Shown piece by piece: positions 1 to 4,794 of a DNA stretch of 5,477 nucleotides. The DNA lies in assembly GCA_041691015.1 (NCBI GenBank), contig JBEPVN010000116.1, forward strand, positions 1 to 5,477. The letters run 5' to 3'. The DNA is from JBBSJT01 sp041691015. Lineage in GTDB: Bacteria > Chlamydiota > Chlamydiia > Chlamydiales > Parachlamydiaceae. Numbering within the stretch: the stretch's first letter is position 1; the number at the start of each line of letters is the position of its first letter. A model generated the notes under the pieces. It was not told where the DNA came from and ran no database searches. It was given only the letters and a program-made list of their open reading frames with translations. The position numbers and the translations under genes were made by a program.

Positions 1-15
1 ACTAAGAGAAGGCTT

Positions 16-43
16 ATTATACAGGAAAATTTTAATAACGCAA
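16..43 (-). promoter_or_regulatory. Consensus-like promoter pointing out of the left edge
   Basis: On the minus strand, TTGCGT (43-38) is followed after 16 bases by a perfect TATAAT (21-16). Transcription would start near 9 and run leftwards out of the window. It lies downstream of the GGQ gene and its possible terminator, so it probably serves a separate gene, not seen here. The exact -10 is the main support. Confidence 0.5.
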
Positions 44-57
44 GAAGTTCAATGATT

Positions 58-92
58 AAAAAAAGCTTGCACCGTTTTAGAGCGACTAAAGC
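58..92 (-). terminator. Possible terminator of the four-gene minus-strand operon
   Basis: About 11 nt after the GGQ gene's stop the minus strand forms a 7-bp stem (92-86 with 80-74, one wobble) around a five-base loop. Nine bases further on comes a run of seven T's (64-58). An alternative closing stem GCTT/AAGC abuts the T-run directly. The stem is short and A/T-rich, so this is a modest candidate. Confidence 0.42.
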
Positions 93-102
93 ATCCGTCC
101 AT

Positions 103-513
103 TCAATTTTCGCTGCTATTTGGCTTGCCACGCAGGTTTTTCTTCGATCCTTGCCGTTTTTTAGCTTCCAATACTTTTTGTTGCCCGGTGAATGTGCGTT
201 TCTTGTTTTGACGCCTGATCTTTTCTTTTAAATGAATTTTATCTTTTAGGGCAGAGAGAGCTTTATTTTCCAACCGGTCACAAAGATCTGTTAGAGCAAG
301 ATAGCGGTTATATTCCCGCGATCTTGTTCTTTGACATTTGATCTGAATACCTGTTGGAATGTGTTTAAGGTAAACACACGAGCTTGTTTTGTTGATTTTT
401 TGTCCACCGGCACCAGAGCCTAAAATAAATTTTTCGATCAGGTCTTCATCTTTGATATTTAAAGCTTTCATTTTATATTCTAACTGATCAAATTTATCCT
501 GGCTGATTGGCAT
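103..513 (-). CDS. Short GGQ-motif release-factor-like protein (probable ribosome-rescue peptidyl-tRNA hydrolase)
   Basis: This 136-aa protein is a stand-alone catalytic domain of the class I peptide chain release factor family. The core GSGAGGQ with Gly-Gly-Gln at residues 36-38 is the motif that places water for peptidyl-tRNA hydrolysis in the ribosome. Next come NKTSSCVYLKHIPTGI (41-56) and KCQRTRSREYNR (59-70), the usual surroundings of the RF catalytic domain. Residues 98-131 form a Lys/Arg-rich tail, which in ArfB-type proteins sits in the empty mRNA channel. The codon-reading domain of RF1/RF2 is absent, so a codon-independent rescue role is inferred. The wording around GGQ resembles mitochondrial MTRFR (C12orf65) more than E. 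coli ArfB, from memory. I chose the ATG at 513, one base after the upstream stop (TAAAATG). A TTG at 564 would add 17 residues and overlap the neighbour. The SD is weak, which suggests translational coupling. The family call is firm; the exact substrate is not. Confidence 0.88.
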   Translation of the reverse strand: MPISQDKFDQLEYKMKALNIKDEDLIEKFILGSGAGGQKINKTSSCVYLKHIPTGIQIKCQRTRSREYNRYLALTDLCDRLENKALSALKDKIHLKEKIRRQNKKRTFTGQQKVLEAKKRQGSKKNLRGKPNSSEN

Positions 514-514
514 T

Positions 515-943
515 TTAGTTACCACAGCAGCTTTTTTTTGGCGGAAAAAAGACGTCGTTAACAACTAAGGAAGCATAGGCAGCAAGAGGAATTAATGAAA
601 GGGACTTAAAAGCTCTATTTTCTGCAAACAAATAAGCAGTTGCCCCAAAGCCTGAAAGAAGTGTAAAGCGTCTTGCACACAGTCTTTCTGTGGGGATTCT
701 GTAATATAACCCGCTTGCAAAAAGAAGCGTGCAATTTACGCTATTTGAAAACGGCAGCGCCCGAACAAAAGGAATCATAAAGATAAGTCTTAAGGCATGG
801 TGTGAGACGTAAATGATTTTATCAAGCCGCGGATTTTTCTTTGCAAACTCCTCATAGGTTCCTATGTTAAGGCTATTTTTACAAAAATCTTCCAGAGTAA
901 AATGTTGATAAGCTTCGTAATAAGGTGTTAGGTAAGTTATCAT
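515..943 (-). CDS. Small multi-pass membrane protein of unknown function
   Basis: I do not recognise this 142-aa protein. Residues 1-42 are polar with many aromatics and acids. From about 43 on it is hydrophobic, with likely membrane spans near 43-60, 67-82, 93-108 and 113-133, separated by short basic turns (R52, R61, RIPTERLCARR at 82-92). The tail PPKKSCCGN (134-142) ends in a Cys pair that could bind metal, be lipidated or form disulfides; none of this is shown. There is no signal peptide cleavage motif and no transporter signature. The ATG at 943 is supported by AAGGA six bases upstream. The gene lies 23 nt after the HAD gene and its stop is one base before the GGQ gene, so it is an internal member of the operon. 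It could be an inner-membrane protein, or in a chlamydia an inclusion-membrane type protein, but the spans do not form the typical single bilobed pair. Confidence 0.8.
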   Translation of the reverse strand: MITYLTPYYEAYQHFTLEDFCKNSLNIGTYEEFAKKNPRLDKIIYVSHHALRLIFMIPFVRALPFSNSVNCTLLFASGLYYRIPTERLCARRFTLLSGFGATAYLFAENRAFKSLSLIPLAAYASLVVNDVFFPPKKSCCGN

Positions 944-949
944 ATGAAA

Positions 950-954
950 TCCTT
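950..954 (-). promoter_or_regulatory. Ribosome binding site of the 142-aa membrane protein gene
   Basis: AAGGA on the minus strand lies six bases before the ATG at 943, inside the 23-nt gap after the HAD gene. It fixes the start and shows that this operon member is initiated on its own rather than only by coupling. Confidence 0.7.
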
Positions 955-966
955 ATGTATCATTTT

Positions 967-1572
967 TTAAGATAAATATTTGCTAAGTTCATTTTTTGTA
1001 GATTCAAGTGTTGTGTGAACAATACCATGAATTCCAAGTTTTGCTGCAGCATCTACAAGGTAGGATCTGTCGTCAATATAAATCACATGTTCTTTGCAGC
1101 TTTCTGTAACATCCAATGTAAGCTGATAAATGCGAGGATCGGGTTTTTGAAAACCTACAAAACAGGACACAATAAATGTGTCGAACAAATTTTTAAGGTG
1201 AAATTTATGGATGCGGTATTTGGCAAGCTCTCTTCCTTCATTACTTAAAGCGACAACTTTTAAATTGTAATCCTTTTTGATTTCTTTTAAGTATTCAAGC
1301 ATATCCGGATAGGGTCTTGTTTGCTCTTTGATGAAATTTTCAAAATCAGTTTTGGAAAAAGAGCGCTTCGTATAAAAAATGGTTTTATCGAGATATTCAC
1401 TTAAACTTAAAACGCCGCATTCATGTAAATTATAATATTCTTTGTGAAGAGGATCAAATTCATTCCTATCTAAATGAAATTCAGTTATTGCTTTTTCGCG
1501 AATTTTATGATCAAAGCCATTTGTCATAATGACTCCGCCGATATCTACAAAAAGAGTGTTCAATTTTTTCAT
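967..1572 (-). CDS. HAD-superfamily hydrolase, subfamily IA-like (YihX-type phosphatase)
   Basis: This is a 201-aa cytosolic HAD phosphatase. Motif I is FVDIGGVI with nucleophile Asp10. Motif II is VVALSN with Ser110. Motif III is Lys143 in GFQKPDPRIY. Motif IV is YIDDRSYLVDAA with Asp167/Asp168. Residues about 18-88 are helical and form a C1 cap, so substrates are likely small phosphorylated metabolites. The usual acid/base Asp two residues after the nucleophile is Gly12, as in the DxG branch that includes E. coli YihX (glucose-1-phosphate phosphatase), so this need not mean inactivity. It is not KdsC: that Kdo-8-phosphate phosphatase is a capless HAD with a different layout. The start ATG shares its A with the TAA of the Kdo hydroxylase (TAATG), and GGGAG lies eight bases upstream in that gene's end, so the two are translationally coupled. 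A role in sugar or LPS metabolism is suggested only by the neighbour. Confidence 0.9.
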   Translation of the reverse strand: MKKLNTLFVDIGGVIMTNGFDHKIREKAITEFHLDRNEFDPLHKEYYNLHECGVLSLSEYLDKTIFYTKRSFSKTDFENFIKEQTRPYPDMLEYLKEIKKDYNLKVVALSNEGRELAKYRIHKFHLKNLFDTFIVSCFVGFQKPDPRIYQLTLDVTESCKEHVIYIDDRSYLVDAAAKLGIHGIVHTTLESTKNELSKYLS

Positions 1573-2450
1573 TAAATCAGCTCCCGACCATAGTAGCTCT
1601 CCATGATTTTCAGAGGGGAGTTGTCCGGATTTCCCATACCATTTACAGGTAAATGAAATGTTTGTTCAAATAAATGCTGTCCAGACATCGCAGCATGAGA
1701 GACTTGGTCTGAATAAACAATCCATGAGCTGCCCGGTGGAAAAAGGACTTCTTGCTGAGGCACAGTTTTTTGATATTCCAAATCGCGTTTCATCTCGTCA
1801 TGAATTTGAAGCATATAATGATCATACAGCGTGCGGTAATCTTTTGTAATTCCAAAAGCCTGCATGATGGATCTTAAGGCAGGAATTGGTTTGGATGTGC
1901 GGGGGCCTATTTTTTGAACGACATCATTAAAAGGCTCACCAAGGCGCCAAACTCTTGGTTTACCATTTGCGTTGACGTTTGTAAAAAAACGAATAATCCG
2001 CTCGCCTTTTGTAGGGGACGCTGGAAATGAGTCTACATGCAGCCTTGTATCGTCTTTTTTATAGGATTGGATTCTAGCTTTTGCCTCTACAGGACGAAAG
2101 CTCGTTCTTGCCTGTATCAAATTGGAGGTATAATAGGGAAAAAGCGAGTCCATAAAAGCTCTTGTTTTTAGAGAAAAGCGTCTGATCATTTCTTTTAACT
2201 TTATAGCCTCAATATCTTCGCATATTGTTCCGCTCAAACGATCGTTTTTGATGTTATAGCTGATATTTTTAGATTTTGAATCGACAATATTTGGATTTAA
2301 GAACAGTAATTCTTCAGGGGTTAATGAAAAAGATAATTCGGGCAAAAAAATGACTTTTCCGAGCTCAAGTGCTCTTATAGCATTTTCTGACAAGCTTTTT
2401 GATACTTTGCTATCAAATGAATTTAAATCAATTTTTTCTAAAACATCCAT
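1572..2450 (-). CDS. kdoO: Kdo hydroxylase family protein (Fe(II)/2-oxoglutarate-dependent Kdo 3-hydroxylase)
   Basis: This 292-aa protein resembles KdoO, the Fe(II)/2-oxoglutarate/O2-dependent enzyme that hydroxylates C3 of the outer Kdo in lipid A-Kdo, giving Ko (D-glycero-D-talo-octulosonate). KdoO was characterised in Burkholderia and Yersinia. Visible iron ligands are the HxD pair His138/Asp140 in TRLHVDSFPASP and a distal His, most likely His252 in YSDQVSHAAMSGQH. Other recognisable blocks are ARTSFRP (114-120), GERIIRFFTNVN (149-160), PRVWRLGEPF (165-174) and LFPPGSSWIVYSDQ (236-249). Arg151 or Arg154 may hold 2-oxoglutarate. No signal peptide is seen, fitting a cytosolic or membrane-peripheral enzyme at the inner leaflet. 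I chose ATG 2450 because AGGAG lies seven bases upstream. A TTG at 2495 would add 15 hydrophobic residues without a good ribosome binding site. It is first in the four-gene operon. The family is confident; Kdo 3-hydroxylation is by homology. Confidence 0.87.
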   Translation of the reverse strand: MDVLEKIDLNSFDSKVSKSLSENAIRALELGKVIFLPELSFSLTPEELLFLNPNIVDSKSKNISYNIKNDRLSGTICEDIEAIKLKEMIRRFSLKTRAFMDSLFPYYTSNLIQARTSFRPVEAKARIQSYKKDDTRLHVDSFPASPTKGERIIRFFTNVNANGKPRVWRLGEPFNDVVQKIGPRTSKPIPALRSIMQAFGITKDYRTLYDHYMLQIHDEMKRDLEYQKTVPQQEVLFPPGSSWIVYSDQVSHAAMSGQHLFEQTFHLPVNGMGNPDNSPLKIMESYYGRELI

Positions 2451-2457
2451 GAAAACA

Positions 2458-2462
2458 CTCCT
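2458..2462 (-). promoter_or_regulatory. Ribosome binding site deciding the start of the Kdo hydroxylase gene
   Basis: AGGAG on the minus strand stands seven bases before ATG 2450. The longer reading from TTG 2495 lacks such a site, so the 292-aa form is preferred. Confidence 0.75.
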
Positions 2463-2472
2463 ATTAAAAAAC

Positions 2473-2499
2473 AATATAATAAAAAAATGCAACAATATA
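2473..2499 (-). promoter_or_regulatory. Candidate -10 elements for the Kdo hydroxylase operon
   Basis: Two TATATT hexamers (5 of 6 to TATAAT) occur on the minus strand at 2478-2473 and 2499-2494, within AT-rich sequence 23 to 50 nt before the Kdo hydroxylase ATG. No convincing -35 box stands at the right spacing for either. An operon promoter must lie in this divergent gap if the operon is transcribed independently, but the exact site is uncertain. Confidence 0.3.
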
Positions 2500-2513
2500 A
2501 AGCGACAAAAAAG

Positions 2514-2542
2514 TTGACTCCATAAATTATTTTTGAGATACA
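2514..2542 (+). promoter_or_regulatory. Candidate sigma-70-type promoter of the aquaporin gene
   Basis: TTGACT (2514-2519, 5 of 6 to TTGACA) is followed after 17 bases by GATACA (2537-2542). A TG one base upstream of the hexamer makes an extended -10 (TGAGATACA). The -10 alone matches only 3 of 6, so the call relies on the -35 and the TG. Transcription would start near 2549, giving a leader of about 30 nt. It lies in the same 130-nt divergent region as the Kdo hydroxylase operon start. Confidence 0.5.
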
Positions 2543-2567
2543 GAGGGTATTGAAAATTTTTATTTTT

Positions 2568-2572
2568 AGGAG
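2568..2572 (+). promoter_or_regulatory. Ribosome binding site of the aquaporin gene
   Basis: AGGAG stands eight bases before ATG 2581 and supports that start. Confidence 0.75.
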
Positions 2573-2580
2573 AAATTAAG

Positions 2581-3225
2581 ATGAAATATGTTTATGAATT
2601 TATCGGAACGTTTTTTTTAGTTCTAACAATTGGTCTAACTGTTTTAAATCCAAATAGTTCAAATGCATTTGCGCCCTTGGCAATCGGCTCGATCCTTGCG
2701 ATGATGATTTATGCAGGGGGCCATGTTTCAGGAGCTCATTATAATCCGGCTGTATCTCTTGCTGTCTATTTAAGAGGAAAGCTTTCACTTCAAGATCTTG
2801 GCCTTTACTTTGTGTTCCAGGTCTTAGCGGCAGTAGCTGCTGCTTATACTGTTATTTTCTTAAAAGGCGGTCATGGAAATGCACCAATGGCGCTCTCTTA
2901 TTCAGCAATCCTTGCAGAATTTCTCTTTACGTTTGCACTTTGCTTTGTTGTATTAAACGTAGCAACAGCCAAAGAAACTGAAGGCAATTCCTACTTTGGT
3001 CTCGCAATTGGTTTTACAGTGCTAGCTGGAGCTTACGCTGTCGGAGCTATTTCAAGCGGCGCTTTTAATCCGGCCGTAGCTGTCGGTTCTGCTATCATGA
3101 ACATGACAACATGGTCTGATATCTGGAAGTTTTTTGTTGGCAATTTTGCTGGCGCAATAGCTGCAGCTTTTGTATTTAATGCAGCGCACGGACATAGAAT
3201 AGTTCCTGCCGGTAAAAGACCTTAA
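2581..3225 (+). CDS. MIP/aquaporin family channel with a non-standard selectivity filter
   Basis: This 214-aa inner-membrane channel has the six-span, two-half-helix aquaporin fold. It opens with YEFIGTFFLVLT. Spans lie near 4-22, 30-47, 71-94, 105-126, 138-158 and 182-202. Half-helices carry Asn-Pro-Ala at 55-57 (HYNPAVSLA) and at 163-165 (AFNPAVAVG), so the central pore constriction is intact. Lined up by offset from the NPA motifs with E. coli AqpZ, the aromatic/arginine filter Phe43-His174-Thr183-Arg189 becomes Ile35-Ala151-Gly160-Val166. Losing the Arg, the His and the Phe predicts a wider, less polar filter, so strict water selectivity should not be assumed. The length is short and AqpZ-like, without the long loops of glycerol facilitators. 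It is divergent from the Kdo hydroxylase operon and 91 nt before the RNase gene. The family is certain. The substrate (water, small neutral solutes, gases or peroxide) is unknown, so I give no aqpZ symbol. Confidence 0.94.
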   Translation: MKYVYEFIGTFFLVLTIGLTVLNPNSSNAFAPLAIGSILAMMIYAGGHVSGAHYNPAVSLAVYLRGKLSLQDLGLYFVFQVLAAVAAAYTVIFLKGGHGNAPMALSYSAILAEFLFTFALCFVVLNVATAKETEGNSYFGLAIGFTVLAGAYAVGAISSGAFNPAVAVGSAIMNMTTWSDIWKFFVGNFAGAIAAAFVFNAAHGHRIVPAGKRP

Positions 3226-3246
3226 ACATTAAAAGTTTACATTTTT

Positions 3247-3270
3247 AGCGTGAGGATTCACCCTCACGCT
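3247..3270 (+). terminator. Perfect 9-bp hairpin after the aquaporin gene (possible terminator)
   Basis: AGCGTGAGG (3247-3255) and CCTCACGCT (3262-3270) pair perfectly around a six-base loop, 21 nt after the aquaporin stop. No T-run follows on the plus strand (TAACACAAATC); the five T's lie before the stem. It is therefore not a textbook intrinsic terminator. It may be a weak terminator, or a 3'-end structure that protects the upstream mRNA. Confidence 0.5.
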
Positions 3271-3296
3271 TAACACAAATCTTAAGCTCATATATT
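3270..3296 (+). promoter_or_regulatory. Weak candidate promoter of the RNase gene
   Basis: TTAACA (3270-3275) and TATATT (3291-3296) each match consensus at 5 of 6, but the 15-base spacer is short. The implied leader would be only about 14 nt, with AAAGG (3304-3308) eight bases before the ATG. Read-through from the aquaporin gene is an equally good explanation. Confidence 0.28.
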
Positions 3297-3316
3297 CCTC
3301 ACCAAAGGTACTAGCC

Positions 3317-4789
3317 ATGACAATACAAATGAACCAAACAGAAATAGACTTGGTCGAACTTGCAAAAGAAGCTATGGAATCAAGAGATTTCTTAACGGAT
3401 TTTTCAAGCGCTATTACTGAAGAGCTTAAGTCAATTGACAAGGATTCGATTCTTAAATCCAATGTCGATGTAAAAGATATGCGGGATAAATTCTGGTGTT
3501 CTATCGATAATGATGATTCAAGAGACTTGGACCAAATTACATATATTGAAGAGTTGGGAGATGGAAGTTTTAAAATTTATGTCTCAATTGCAGATGTCAG
3601 CGCAACTGTCAAAAAAGGCTCTGAAATCAATACCCACGCAGAACATAATACGACTTCCGTCTATACTCCGGCAGTTATTTTTCCGATGCTACCAGAAAAA
3701 CTCTCCACAGATTTAACCTCTTTAAATCAAGGTGTTGACAGACTTTCCTTTGTTACAGAAATGGATGTCGGAAAGGATGGAGTGGTTCAAAATTATAAGA
3801 TTTATGAGGCGCTTGTACAAAACCATGCAAAGCTTGCCTATAACGGTGTCGGATATTGGCTTGAAAATAATGCTAACCCTCCAGAACTTGTTTTAAAAAG
3901 TGAAGAACTTCAAAAACTTTTAAGAAATCACGATGATATTGCTCAAAAAATGAAGGCCAATCGTCAGGCAAAAGGATCATTGAGTTTAGAAACAATCGAG
4001 GCAAAAGCCATTATCCAAAATAGAATCGTAATCGATATTGTGGAAGAAAAGAAAAATCGCGCCAAGGAAATTATTGAAAATTTTATGATAGCTGCAAATA
4101 CAGCTGCCACACTTTTTTTGCATGCTCACGATTTTCCAGCTTTTAAAAGAATTGTCCGAATTCCAAAAAGATGGGATAAAATTGTAGAAATAGCGGCAAA
4201 TAACGGAACTTACCTTCCAGAAGAACCAGACTCTAAGTCTCTGGAAGATTTTTTGATCAAACAAAAACAAGCAAACCCTCTTCAGTATCCTGATCTATCG
4301 CTATCCATCGTAAAGCTGCTTGGACGTGGCGAATATGTTGTGGAATATCCAGGAGAAAATATTTCAGGACACTTTGGCCTTGCGCTTCGCAATTATTCGC
4401 ATTCGACAGCCCCAAACAGAAGATATCCGGATCTGATCACCCAGCGCATGATTCGCGCAGTTATCGAGGGAAAAAGCAATCCTTACACAAAGTCTGAGAT
4501 CGAAAGGCTTGCTGAATACTGCTCTTTAAAAGAAGCAGATGCCGATAGAGTCACAAGGCAGACGCAAAAGACTGTGGCTGCAGTTCTACTATCTGGAAAA
4601 ATTAACCAAACATTTGACGGGATTATTACAGGGGTAAATAAAAATGGTACATGGGTGCGCTTATTTACACCGCCAGTTGAGGGCAAGCTTATTAAGGGCA
4701 ACCATGTGGATGTCGGCGACCATGTTAAAGTTAAGCTCATTTCAGTCGATGTGCAAAAAGGCTTCATCGACTTTATGCTTGTAAACTAA
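3317..4789 (+). CDS. Short RNase II/R-family (RNB domain) ribonuclease with C-terminal S1 domain
   Basis: This is a 490-aa RNB-family enzyme, normally a processive 3'-to-5' exoribonuclease of RNA decay in the cytosol. The RNB domain spans about 50-390. Its metal-binding cluster SIDNDDSRDLDQ (62-73) supplies Asp64, Asp70 and Asp72, but the fourth Asp of E. coli RNase II/R is Gln73. The family signature at 352-372 reads HFGLALRNYSHSTAPNRRYPD with Arg368/Arg369, and Glu407 in CSLKEADAD fits the conserved downstream Glu. Residues about 430-490 (TFDGIITGVNKNGTWVRL) form an S1-type RNA-binding domain. Only about 50 residues precede the catalytic domain, so both cold-shock domains of RNase II (about 640 aa) and RNase R (over 700 aa) are missing. 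The start is ATG 3317, eight bases after AAAGG. Its stop is four bases from the convergent gene's stop. The RNB fold is certain, but activity and substrate need care because of Gln73. I do not call it rnb or rnr. Confidence 0.92.
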   Translation: MTIQMNQTEIDLVELAKEAMESRDFLTDFSSAITEELKSIDKDSILKSNVDVKDMRDKFWCSIDNDDSRDLDQITYIEELGDGSFKIYVSIADVSATVKKGSEINTHAEHNTTSVYTPAVIFPMLPEKLSTDLTSLNQGVDRLSFVTEMDVGKDGVVQNYKIYEALVQNHAKLAYNGVGYWLENNANPPELVLKSEELQKLLRNHDDIAQKMKANRQAKGSLSLETIEAKAIIQNRIVIDIVEEKKNRAKEIIENFMIAANTAATLFLHAHDFPAFKRIVRIPKRWDKIVEIAANNGTYLPEEPDSKSLEDFLIKQKQANPLQYPDLSLSIVKLLGRGEYVVEYPGENISGHFGLALRNYSHSTAPNRRYPDLITQRMIRAVIEGKSNPYTKSEIERLAEYCSLKEADADRVTRQTQKTVAAVLLSGKINQTFDGIITGVNKNGTWVRLFTPPVEGKLIKGNHVDVGDHVKVKLISVDVQKGFIDFMLVN

Positions 4790-4794
4790 GCCTT
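4755..4794 (-). terminator. Possible minus-strand terminator inside the RNase coding end
   Basis: Read on the minus strand, AAGGCTT (4794-4788) pairs with AAGCCTT (4764-4758), and the second arm runs into five T's. The 23-base loop holds a small TTTA/TAAA inner stem. It would end the 165-aa protein gene's transcript just past its stop codon but within the RNase gene's 3' end. The long loop and A/T-rich stem make it weak. Confidence 0.33.

Noticed and set aside
514..564. N-terminal extension of the GGQ protein from a TTG at 564
   Set aside because: It overlaps the upstream gene by 50 nt, and ATG 513 follows the upstream stop in a typical coupled arrangement. The extra 17 residues are not part of the RF domain.
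1015..1248. Open frame of 77 codons on the plus strand opposite the HAD gene
   Set aside because: It lies wholly within the HAD gene, whose motifs are intact, and codes for no recognisable protein.
1658..1849. Open frame of 63 codons on the plus strand opposite the Kdo hydroxylase gene
   Set aside because: It is antisense to a well-supported conserved gene and has no family features.
2451..2495. N-terminal extension of the Kdo hydroxylase from a TTG at 2495 with a hydrophobic stretch resembling a signal
   Set aside because: AGGAG seven bases before ATG 2450 decides the start. The extension is translated A/T-rich leader sequence.
2600..2788. Open frame of 62 codons antisense to the aquaporin gene
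   Set aside because: It is fully inside the channel gene and has no domain.
3229..3462. Minus-strand frame of 77 codons covering the gap and the RNase gene's 5' end
   Set aside because: Most of it mirrors RNase coding sequence. It would run through the 3247-3270 hairpin and has no recognisable content.
3986..4270. Cys/Phe-rich 94-codon frame antisense to the RNase gene
   Set aside because: Its odd composition is what an antisense reading of a Lys/Glu-rich gene gives. The RNB signature on the plus strand is intact there.
4483..4767. Second 94-codon frame antisense to the RNase gene
   Set aside because: It is opposite the conserved C-terminal and S1 region, so it is a shadow.
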